Below are positions 6,985 through 14,167 of a DNA stretch of 21,868 nucleotides, one piece after another (positions within the stretch are counted from its first letter, which is position 1; each line of letters opens with the position of its first letter). The stretch spans positions 1 through 21,868 of IMG/VR virus record IMGVR_UViG_3300045999_007641; one strand, written 5' to 3'. The translations under genes were made by a program, and so were the position numbers. Below the pieces are notes generated by a model. It had not been told where the DNA came from, ran no database searches, and worked only from the letters and a program-made list of their open reading frames with translations. Source of the stretch: a virus.

Positions 6985-9053
6985 TGGCTAATGTTGACCA
7001 AAAATTAACGATTTCTGAACTAGATTTCAATGATATCAAGACAAATTTAAAGAATTTTCTTCGCGATCAACAAGAATTTAGTGATTTTGACTTCGAAGCA
7101 GCTGGAATCAACGTAATTCTAGACATTTTAGCGTATAATACGCACTATATGGCGTTTTATAACAACATGATCGCGAATGAAATGTTCTTAGACACAGCTC
7201 TTTTGCGCGATTCAGTGGTTTCACACGCAAAAATGTTGGGTTACACCCCAGTTTCCGCAACTTCAGCGCGTGCACAGGTCAATTTACAGATTATTCGCCC
7301 TCAAGGGAACACACAAGCAACGCTAACCTTACCAAAATACACACGTTTTCAGTCAGAAGCAATTGATTCAACGTCATATACCTTTGTAAATCGCGGCGCA
7401 GCTGTTGCAAACTATGATCCTACTTGTAATCGATTCTGTTTCGATAATCTTTACATCTATCAAGGTCAGCCACTCACATATACATTCACATATGACTCAA
7501 CATCAAACCCAGAACAAGCGTTTGAACTGCCAGATGTTGGAGTTGACACGGCTTCTCTTGAAGTTATCGTACAAGAATCTGCAACAAGCCTACGTTCTGA
7601 AAAGTATATTTTCGCTCCAAGAGCAACTTCGACTTCAAATACATCGGCTGTATTCTTTTTAGATGAAGTTCGTGGCGGAAAATACAAGGTTTATTTTGGT
7701 GATGGAGTTATCGGTAAGTCACTCACAAACGGCAACGTTGTGATTGTGAATTATCTTAAGACCGAAGGGGCTGCAGCAAACAAAGCAAACGCATTCACAT
7801 TAGTTCAGCCTGTTGGTGGATTCACAAATGCAATCGTATATCCTCTAGTTGCTGCCGCTGGTGGATCTTCAGTCGAATCTTCAGACAGAGTTCGTTATGC
7901 AGCGACAAAAGCGTTCACCTCTAATAACAGAGGCGTCACAAAAGACGACATCATTGCTCTGATTAATCAAAACTATCCATATTTCGAAGCTGTAAACGTT
8001 TGGGGTGGTGAGGAAAACGTTCCACCAGTTTATGGCAAGGTTTATATCGCAGCAAAACCAAGCAACGGATATGAAATAACAGAATCTGAAAAACTAACTG
8101 TTATCAATGAGATTATCAAGCCTGTATCAGTTGTAACAGTTATTCCTGAGTTTGTCGACGTTGATTACAACTACTTGAATATTTTTGCAGAAGTGTTTTA
8201 CGATCCAACGAAAACAAATTTATCTCAAGACGGAATTTCTGCTGTAATCAGAAATGCAATTATCTCTTATAAGAATGCAGATTTAGATAATTTCAACAGC
8301 CGCTTTAAGTTATCAAAACTTCTCCGATATATCGACGATTCGAATATATCAATTGCATATTCTGATGCAATTGCGACTATTGAAAAGAGATTAGTCCCTC
8401 AAGTCGGTGCTTCTAGAAATTATACTTTAAATTTCGGAGTATCCTTGTCAAGAGAGGATACCAAGTATCGCATTTATTCGACACCTGCGTTTACAAAATA
8501 TGATTCAGAAGGTGCACTTCGTAAGTGTTTCTTCGAAGAAACACCAGGTACATCTTCTGGTATTGAGGCAATTGAAATTATTGCAGCACCAACATCATAT
8601 CTTTCTCCACCAACAATATCAATCGTTGGCGACGGGTTTGGTGCAAATGCATATCCAATCGTTGTGAACGGAAAGATTACTGAAGTCGTAATTGATAATC
8701 CAGGTGTGAACTACACCACAGCCACTGTGACAATGTACTATCAAGATGAATTTGATGGCACAGCTAATTTTAATGTTGTTCTTCAAGGGCGTTATGGCGT
8801 TCTCCGTAGTTTCTTCTTCGACGACAACAATGTAAAGACTGTTCTGAATCCAGAAGCTGGCACTATCGATTATAAAGAAGGCAAAATAACTCTAACACAG
8901 TTTGATCCATTTGCAATTGAAGATCCATTGAAGATTCTTCGAATCGTTGCCAAGCCAGATACAAATAGTTTTGAATCTGCTCGAAGCAGAATCATTACAA
9001 TTGATGAGGAAGATGTTTCTTCAATAACAGTTAACGCCAAGACTATTGATTGA
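6984..9053 (+). CDS. 6: Baseplate wedge subunit gp6 (baseplate J-like)
   Basis: The 689-residue protein resembles T4 gp6 (660 residues), which forms the ring-like backbone of the wedges. The N-terminus 'ISELDFNDIKTNLKNFLRDQ' with 'ILDILAYNTHYMAFYNNMIA' and 'LRDSVVSHAKMLGYTPVSA' is characteristic. A baseplate J-like core follows at about residues 297-370 ('SSDRVRYAATKAFTSNNRGV', 'TKDDIIALINQNYPYFEAV', 'GKVYIAAKPSNG'). Near the C-terminus (about 527-586) is one copy of a 'GSGY'-type beta module ('APTSYLSPPTISIVG…ITEVVIDNPGVNYTTATV') shared with other proteins here. It overlaps gp25 upstream and the next gene downstream by one base each. Confidence 0.93.
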   Translation: MANVDQKLTISELDFNDIKTNLKNFLRDQQEFSDFDFEAAGINVILDILAYNTHYMAFYNNMIANEMFLDTALLRDSVVSHAKMLGYTPVSATSARAQVNLQIIRPQGNTQATLTLPKYTRFQSEAIDSTSYTFVNRGAAVANYDPTCNRFCFDNLYIYQGQPLTYTFTYDSTSNPEQAFELPDVGVDTASLEVIVQESATSLRSEKYIFAPRATSTSNTSAVFFLDEVRGGKYKVYFGDGVIGKSLTNGNVVIVNYLKTEGAAANKANAFTLVQPVGGFTNAIVYPLVAAAGGSSVESSDRVRYAATKAFTSNNRGVTKDDIIALINQNYPYFEAVNVWGGEENVPPVYGKVYIAAKPSNGYEITESEKLTVINEIIKPVSVVTVIPEFVDVDYNYLNIFAEVFYDPTKTNLSQDGISAVIRNAIISYKNADLDNFNSRFKLSKLLRYIDDSNISIAYSDAIATIEKRLVPQVGASRNYTLNFGVSLSREDTKYRIYSTPAFTKYDSEGALRKCFFEETPGTSSGIEAIEIIAAPTSYLSPPTISIVGDGFGANAYPIVVNGKITEVVIDNPGVNYTTATVTMYYQDEFDGTANFNVVLQGRYGVLRSFFFDDNNVKTVLNPEAGTIDYKEGKITLTQFDPFAIEDPLKILRIVAKPDTNSFESARSRIITIDEEDVSSITVNAKTID
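8562..8741 (+). repeat. GSGY-type beta module (module B) in gp6
   Basis: The encoded stretch runs from 'IEAIEIIAAPTSYLSPPTIS' to 'IDNPGVNYTTATVTMYYQ'. It shows the two-half pattern 'I..I.......Y..PPTI.I…G.I..V.I.NPG..Y' also seen in the gp7 counterpart, gp8 and the 962-residue protein. Confidence 0.55.
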
Positions 9054-12000
9054 TGTTTGCAAATAATTACATATCAACAATCGTAGAAAGTCAGTTACCT
9101 GACTTCATTGTAGCAGATCACCCAAAATTCGTAACGCTTTTGAAGAAGTATTACGAGTACATGGAACAAAACAATAAGACTCTTGATGTCGGTAAGAAGC
9201 TCTATGATTTCATGGATATCGATACGACACGAGACGATTTGGTCAAATATATCAAGTCGAAGTTTGTTCCAAATTTTCCAGATAGCACTGAACTTTCTGC
9301 TGAAAAAATTGTTAAAGCATCTAGAGAGTTTTATTCTATAAAAGGAACTCCAGATTCTTTCAAATTTTTATTCAGAGTTCTATATAATCAAGAAATCGAT
9401 ATCTACTTCCCAAAGCAAGATGTTCTTCGAGCCTCTGATGGTAAGTGGAAACTGCCGCAAGCGTTACGATTGGCATTTAATGATACGCTAACTCTTGTTG
9501 AACCAGGAAACGTAAATGTTTTTGCTGTTTCAGCCAACACAGTAACAGCAAACGGATTTAATTTAGTTTCTGCTGGAATTACTTCGAATTCATTTATTCA
9601 AATTGGAACAGAAAAACGTCTTGTTCAAAATGTAAATGCGCAGGGATTATCTCTTACGGTTTCTATTCCGTTCTCAAATGTGTATAATACTGCACTTGAA
9701 ACATACGAAACACAAACGTTTGATTCCGAAAAATTATATAAAGTTACACCAAGCGAATACTCTGGATTTGATATCAATCGTCTCGAAAGACGTCGTGGCG
9801 TTGGTGAAGATTCACGAACATCATTTATTATCGAAAGCGCAACACGATCTATTGATAAAGAAACAGGAAGAGAAATAATCGAGTTGTATGTTTCAAATGT
9901 CACTCGCATATTTGAGGCTGGTGAATATGTTTTAATTGATTACGTTGATGAGAATGGTGACACTCAGACGTTTAGATCTAAAATTATTTCTCTAATATCA
10001 AATGTCAGATTATTCCGCAATCGTCTAGGAATTGTTCAAACTGGTCGTCGCTATAGAGGTGGAGACCCAGTTGTATTTTCTGGTGGACTTGCAGATACGC
10101 CAGAAGCAGAAAAAGCAATTGCAGTTGTAAACAATGTTTCTACTGGCACAATTGACTCTGTGAGTGTTACTGGAAAGGGATACTATTTCAGAGAATTTGC
10201 AAACTCTCTCATACGCATTAACTCAAATACAGGCATTGGCGCAAACGTTATTGTTGATCGTATTTGGGACGATATTCCTGCAAATGCAAATAATTTTGCA
10301 TACTGCACAGATGCAATTGTGTATAAGAGAGACATTACAATCAATTCAAGTAATGGCTATGATTTTGATAACGTTCCTGGCATCATTAATTTGACAACAG
10401 GTTCAGGCAATAGCACGACAACGGTTAATCTAAACACTGCAACATTTCTAGCAAGTTCAGTAAACGACTACTATAATTCTTACGTTCTACAAATCGTTGG
10501 TGGCACTGGTGCTGGTGCATCGCCAAACAGAGCAACAATTACAGATTATGATGGAACAACCAAAATTGCAACATTGAGTGTTGCACTTGGTACTGCACCA
10601 GATGCCACAAGTAATGTAAAAGTGTTCGCGAATGCTCAAACTCAAATCGGAAGAGCATTTACTTACGACACAATCACACTTGGTGCAATTCGTTCAGTCT
10701 TTTTGGAAGATGGCGGATCATTCTTCGAAGAGCCACCAACGTTTGAAACTATTTCTATATTTGACACAGACTATTCGATTGATGAAGGATTTATGTCTAT
10801 CCCTGCAGGGCAGTTTTCTGGATATAATAGAACAGGATTGCCATATCCATCAATTCGTTTGAGTTCTTCAAATTCATCTTATAGTCTTGCAAATGGTTTC
10901 TATACTGGATGTCGATTATTTTTAGACGTTGGTCAAACAGAGCATTACGCAAATGTTGTTGATTATGTCGTAACAAATCCAGGCACATCTGCAAATGTTA
11001 AGACAGTTTATCTCGACAGAGCATTTGAGAATAATATAAACTCAACCAACATTCTAAGATTTAGATTGTTTATGGACTTCCGCCAGAATGTTCGAAATAC
11101 TGGTCACCTGGGTATCATTCTAGTCAAAAAAGGTGGCGAAGGTTATAGCAACTCAGATATGGTTGAGTTTGTTGGAACTGGCTATGGTGGAACTGCTACC
11201 ATCGAAACAGGAGCAAATGGATCAATAGTTGCTGTACATTTGGGAAATAGAGGTGAAGGCTACGTTGCAATGCCAACAATTAGAGTTTGGGATTCAACAG
11301 GAGCAAATTTATCTCTCGGATCAAATGCAGAATTTCAAGTTATTGGTTTAAGTGACGGCGAAGAACTTACTGCAGAAACTTCTGACATTGGTCGTATTCA
11401 AGATTTCAGAATTATCAGTCGTGGTTTTGACTACGAAGCAACACCAAATGTCTCATTGAAGATTGTTGACATTCTAACTGACAACCTTCCACTAATAACA
11501 GTTTTGAGTAGTGGAAATAGAGTGTGGCAAGGTAATGTTGCATCGAACGCAAATGCAACATTCTCTGCTATCATCGATGATGCATTTAGACCAGATTCTA
11601 CGAACACAGTAATTCGTTTGTATGATTATAACGGTAGTTTGAATACAGCAATTCCATTAAACATTAATGCTGCTACTGGAAACGTCACAGTCAATCTATC
11701 GACTCAAAATGCAATCATTTCCTTCTTGGACATTAATGATGCTGTTGAGAGAAAGTATCCACACTTCTATGGCGATGGTAAAGCCAAAGCCAATGCTGAG
11801 TTCTTGGCTGGATTGATCAAATACGATGGATTCTTCTTAAACACAGACGGCTTCATCAGTGCTGATAAGAAATTGCAAGACAAAGATTATTATCACAATT
11901 TCTCATATGAGATCCAATCTGAGAAATCATTAGATGAATATAAGGAAACAATCTTTAGAATTGCGCATCCAGCTGGTATGGACCTCAAGTCTAAGTTTGT

Positions 12001-12526
12001 AATCAAAGACACTCAACAAGATATTATCACGATTAAGAGCAATACGTTTACTCAAAATTCTGTTGGAACAACTAACCTCAATACAAGTTACACAAGCAAT
12101 ATTGTATATGGCAACACCTCAGCATTTTTGAGTAACGTAAATATCGGTGACATAATTATCATAAATAGTAACGAAACTGCTTCGCAAAAACAATATAGTC
12201 GCGTCGTCACAAACGTTGTTTCTAACGATATTATTTGGCTTGAATCTCCAATCGGTGGAATTGGTGATGGAAGAATTAGAGTAATTTCTGGAAACGCAAA
12301 CGTATTTGTTTATGGTAACACATATTCAGTCGGTGAAAGTATTGAGGTTGGCGATAATATAAGTTTCAATGTTGCAAATGTTGAATATAGAAAAGAGGTG
12401 GTTGGCGTTTCTGGTAACGTTGTTCAGTTGAACACTTCAACAGGTCACACAAACGCTAATGTTCTTTACCGTAAAACACCTATCTACAATGTAGTTGGTT
12501 ATAGCATTATCAGAACTAACGGATAA
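9053..12526 (+). CDS. Large baseplate wedge protein in the position of gp7
   Basis: The 1157-residue protein sits between gp6 and gp8, where T4 has gp7 (1032 residues). I see no clear sequence match to T4 gp7, so the role is inferred from place and size. The N-terminal domain (about 1-140) is distinctive: 'ESQLPDFIVADHPKFVTLLK', 'KYYEYMEQNNKTLDVGKKLY', 'FYSIKGTPDSFKFLFRVLYN'. The centre is a chain of beta modules: module A near 153-232, B near 358-405 and 686-806, C near 471-525. A conserved-looking C-terminal domain follows ('VERKYPHFYGDGKAKANAEF', 'DEYKETIFRIAHPAGMDLKS', about 897-980), then two more A modules. The ATG at 9053 is chosen over TTG 9050 because it makes the same TGATG coupling as its neighbours. 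Confidence 0.8.
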   Translation: MFANNYISTIVESQLPDFIVADHPKFVTLLKKYYEYMEQNNKTLDVGKKLYDFMDIDTTRDDLVKYIKSKFVPNFPDSTELSAEKIVKASREFYSIKGTPDSFKFLFRVLYNQEIDIYFPKQDVLRASDGKWKLPQALRLAFNDTLTLVEPGNVNVFAVSANTVTANGFNLVSAGITSNSFIQIGTEKRLVQNVNAQGLSLTVSIPFSNVYNTALETYETQTFDSEKLYKVTPSEYSGFDINRLERRRGVGEDSRTSFIIESATRSIDKETGREIIELYVSNVTRIFEAGEYVLIDYVDENGDTQTFRSKIISLISNVRLFRNRLGIVQTGRRYRGGDPVVFSGGLADTPEAEKAIAVVNNVSTGTIDSVSVTGKGYYFREFANSLIRINSNTGIGANVIVDRIWDDIPANANNFAYCTDAIVYKRDITINSSNGYDFDNVPGIINLTTGSGNSTTTVNLNTATFLASSVNDYYNSYVLQIVGGTGAGASPNRATITDYDGTTKIATLSVALGTAPDATSNVKVFANAQTQIGRAFTYDTITLGAIRSVFLEDGGSFFEEPPTFETISIFDTDYSIDEGFMSIPAGQFSGYNRTGLPYPSIRLSSSNSSYSLANGFYTGCRLFLDVGQTEHYANVVDYVVTNPGTSANVKTVYLDRAFENNINSTNILRFRLFMDFRQNVRNTGHLGIILVKKGGEGYSNSDMVEFVGTGYGGTATIETGANGSIVAVHLGNRGEGYVAMPTIRVWDSTGANLSLGSNAEFQVIGLSDGEELTAETSDIGRIQDFRIISRGFDYEATPNVSLKIVDILTDNLPLITVLSSGNRVWQGNVASNANATFSAIIDDAFRPDSTNTVIRLYDYNGSLNTAIPLNINAATGNVTVNLSTQNAIISFLDINDAVERKYPHFYGDGKAKANAEFLAGLIKYDGFFLNTDGFISADKKLQDKDYYHNFSYEIQSEKSLDEYKETIFRIAHPAGMDLKSKFVIKDTQQDIITIKSNTFTQNSVGTTNLNTSYTSNIVYGNTSAFLSNVNIGDIIIINSNETASQKQYSRVVTNVVSNDIIWLESPIGGIGDGRIRVISGNANVFVYGNTYSVGESIEVGDNISFNVANVEYRKEVVGVSGNVVQLNTSTGHTNANVLYRKTPIYNVVGYSIIRTNG
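9509..9748 (+). repeat. Beta module A, first copy in the gp7 counterpart
   Basis: The encoded stretch 'SFIQIGTEKRLVQNVNAQG' then 'LSLTVSIPFSNVYNTALE' and 'KLYKV' closely parallels the insert in gp8 ('SLIRVGEEIKEVCDINASG', 'ASLTVNTPFASAYTNANL', 'YKV'). The two also share the 12-base string TTATATAAAGTT at 9734-9745 and 13070-13081. Confidence 0.65.
10463..10628 (+). repeat. Beta module C ('GTGAG…YDGTTK') in the gp7 counterpart
   Basis: The encoded stretch 'NSYVLQIVGGTGAGASPNRA' then 'TITDYDGTTKIATLSVALG' has the pattern of a short beta module I remember from many phage tail proteins. A second copy is in the 1312-residue protein and a distant one in the 962-residue protein. Confidence 0.55.
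11109..11470 (+). repeat. GSGY-type beta modules (module B) in the gp7 counterpart
   Basis: The encoded repeats are 'IILVKKGGEGYSNSDMVEF', 'GSIVAVHLGNRGEGYVAMPT' and 'QDFRIISRGFDYEATPNVSL', in tandem. Weaker copies lie at about 10126-10268 ('IDSVSVTGKGYYFREF') and 10698-10760 ('FLEDGGSFFEEPPTF'). Confidence 0.55.
12041..12489 (+). repeat. Two C-terminal beta modules A in the gp7 counterpart
   Basis: The two consecutive copies are seen as 'FLSNVNIGDIIIINSNET' with 'YSRVVTNVVSNDIIWLESPI', and 'SIEVGDNISFNVANVEYRKE' with 'VVGVSGNVVQLNTSTGHTN'. They follow the conserved C-terminal domain, so they look like an appended tail. Confidence 0.55.
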
Positions 12527-12529
12527 AAA

Positions 12530-14152
12530 ATGGCTTCAATTATCACAAAAGATTTTGGAATTGCAAACGCTATCAATTTTGAGAAAATGATTTCATTGCC
12601 ATTAGCGAATGTCTACATTATGATGGGCAGATCAATTCCTTGGGCTAACTCTTCAAATTCTGAATTATTCGATGACTCGTTAGTTCCAGATCCATATGAC
12701 ACCGTAGAGACAAAAAACCAAATTTCTCGCGATGCTTTAGTCATGGTGAAGATCACAAGTAACGATGTTCAGCCAGTGATTCCGAGAGTAGACTGGGCAA
12801 ACACAGAAGTCTACGTCGCATATGATCATACTTTAAATACATTTGCAAAATCAATAGAAACAAAATACAATGGGAATGTGAACGTTTCTATCAGTTCACT
12901 TCAAACTTTAAATTCGGCGACAATAAATCTTGCTTCTGTTAATCCAGTATTGACTGTCGGCTCATTGATTCGCGTTGGTGAGGAAATTAAAGAAGTTTGT
13001 GATATTAATGCTTCTGGCGCATCATTAACTGTTAATACGCCGTTTGCGTCAGCATATACTAATGCAAATTTATATAAAGTTGTAACAAGCACAACTCAAT
13101 ATGCGAATAAGTTTTATGTTCGCAACATGTCTGATCAAGTGTTTAAGTGTATGGATAATAATGGCGGGGCAAATTCCACTGTTATGCCAGAAATTACTCT
13201 TGGTGGACAATTACCAGAAAATCCATTTATCGAAACTTCAGATGGATATAAATGGAAGTATATGTACACAATCCCTAGTGGATTGAAGAATAAATTCTTT
13301 ACAGACAAATACATGCCTGTAATTCGCGAACCAATTGTTTTTGAAAATGCAGAAAATGGTCGCATCGACATCATTCAAATCGTAGATGGCGGCTCAGGAT
13401 ATTTCTCTGGCGGTTCTGTTACTAACTACGCTGTTGTAGATGTAACAGGCGACGGTGCAAATGCAAACGTGTCTATTGATGTCACGAATGGTGTTATCAC
13501 AAATGTGAACATCATCGATGGCGGCAACACTTACACTACTGCAACAATCACGGTCGATGATACGATTCAAACTCTATCTGGAAACACTGCTGAACTCAGA
13601 GCGGTTATATCCCCAAGATATGGACATGGATTTGATCCAGTAAGAGAACTTGGTGGATCAGATCAAATGGTGAGCGTTGATTTTGAGGGTGATTTAGACG
13701 GAGTCCTTCCAACGCAAGGAGATGGAACTGAAAAGGTTCGTCAAGTTTCAATCATTAAAGATCCAAAACTTGCAAATGGAGTATATGCAACTTCAACAGT
13801 ATATGCAATGTATACTTCGTTGCAAGTTTCTAATCCGCCTGTAGATTTTTCACACGGATCTATCGTATATGCTGGATCTAGTTTCGAAACTTCGACCTTC
13901 AATGCGCGTGTTATCCATTTTGATAATAACACTAATGTATTGTATATCAATCGCATTGTCGGAAATGTTGCTCAAGTTGTATCAGAAACGATTTATGAGA
14001 AAGATAATCCATCAGCAGCGGCTAGAATATTTTCTATCACCGAACCCGATATAAATATCTTCAGCGGAGAGGTGTTGTTTATAGAAAACAAATCTCCAAT
14101 TATTCGTTCTCCAAATCAGACAGAAACCGTTAAACTAGTCGTTGAATTTTAA
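12530..14152 (+). CDS. 8: Baseplate wedge subunit gp8, enlarged by two inserted domains
   Basis: The 540-residue protein is clearly gp8-like. Motifs shared with T4 gp8 (334 residues) occur in order: 'MMGRSIPWANSSNSE' (T4 GRSEPW), 'VIPRVDW' (T4 VIPRRDW), 'SDGYKWKYMYTIPSG' (T4 GDGYVWEYLFEIP), 'VRQVSIIKDPKLA' (T4 FRQISIITNP) and 'LFIENKSPIIRSPNQTETVK' (T4 IYMENRPPIIMAMDQTEEIN). The extra 200 residues fall mainly into two blocks: module A at about residues 115-186 and module B at about 277-347. gp8 forms dimers that bind gp7 and gp10 in T4 wedges. The gene begins 3 nt after the previous stop; its binding site is weak (CGGA). Confidence 0.93.
   Translation: MASIITKDFGIANAINFEKMISLPLANVYIMMGRSIPWANSSNSELFDDSLVPDPYDTVETKNQISRDALVMVKITSNDVQPVIPRVDWANTEVYVAYDHTLNTFAKSIETKYNGNVNVSISSLQTLNSATINLASVNPVLTVGSLIRVGEEIKEVCDINASGASLTVNTPFASAYTNANLYKVVTSTTQYANKFYVRNMSDQVFKCMDNNGGANSTVMPEITLGGQLPENPFIETSDGYKWKYMYTIPSGLKNKFFTDKYMPVIREPIVFENAENGRIDIIQIVDGGSGYFSGGSVTNYAVVDVTGDGANANVSIDVTNGVITNVNIIDGGNTYTTATITVDDTIQTLSGNTAELRAVISPRYGHGFDPVRELGGSDQMVSVDFEGDLDGVLPTQGDGTEKVRQVSIIKDPKLANGVYATSTVYAMYTSLQVSNPPVDFSHGSIVYAGSSFETSTFNARVIHFDNNTNVLYINRIVGNVAQVVSETIYEKDNPSAAARIFSITEPDINIFSGEVLFIENKSPIIRSPNQTETVKLVVEF
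12874..13086 (+). repeat. Module A inserted in gp8
   Basis: This segment lies between 'VIPRVDWANTEVYVAYDHT' and 'FYVRNMSDQVFKCMDNNGG', which are nearly adjacent in T4 gp8. Its product ('PVLTVGSLIRVGEEIKEV…SLTVNTPFASAYTNANLYKV') matches module A copies in the gp7 counterpart and the 1312-residue protein. Confidence 0.7.
13358..13570 (+). repeat. Module B (GSGY) inserted in gp8
   Basis: This segment lies between 'KNKFFTDKYMPVI' and 'KVRQVSIIKDPKL'. Its product has two half-repeats: 'IDIIQIVDGGSGYFSGGSV' and 'GVITNVNIIDGGNTYTTATI', with a Gly/Asp/Asn/Ala-rich link between them. T4 gp8 has nothing comparable as far as I can recall its sequence. Confidence 0.7.
14050..14057 (+). promoter_or_regulatory. 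Perfect T4 late-promoter box TATAAATA inside the end of gp8
   Basis: All eight bases match the T4 late consensus TATAAATA. It lies in codons for Asp-Ile-Asn-Ile near the gp8 C-terminus, about 110 bases before the ATG of the 1312-residue gene, a normal place for a T4 late promoter. It could also be a chance product of the AT-rich codons. Confidence 0.4.
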
Positions 14153-14167
14153 AAATAGGTAGTATCC

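Noticed and set aside
9050-9055. TTG at 9050 as start of the gp7 counterpart
   Set aside because: ATG at 9053 gives the same TGATG coupling as neighbouring genes; the TTG would add only one residue.
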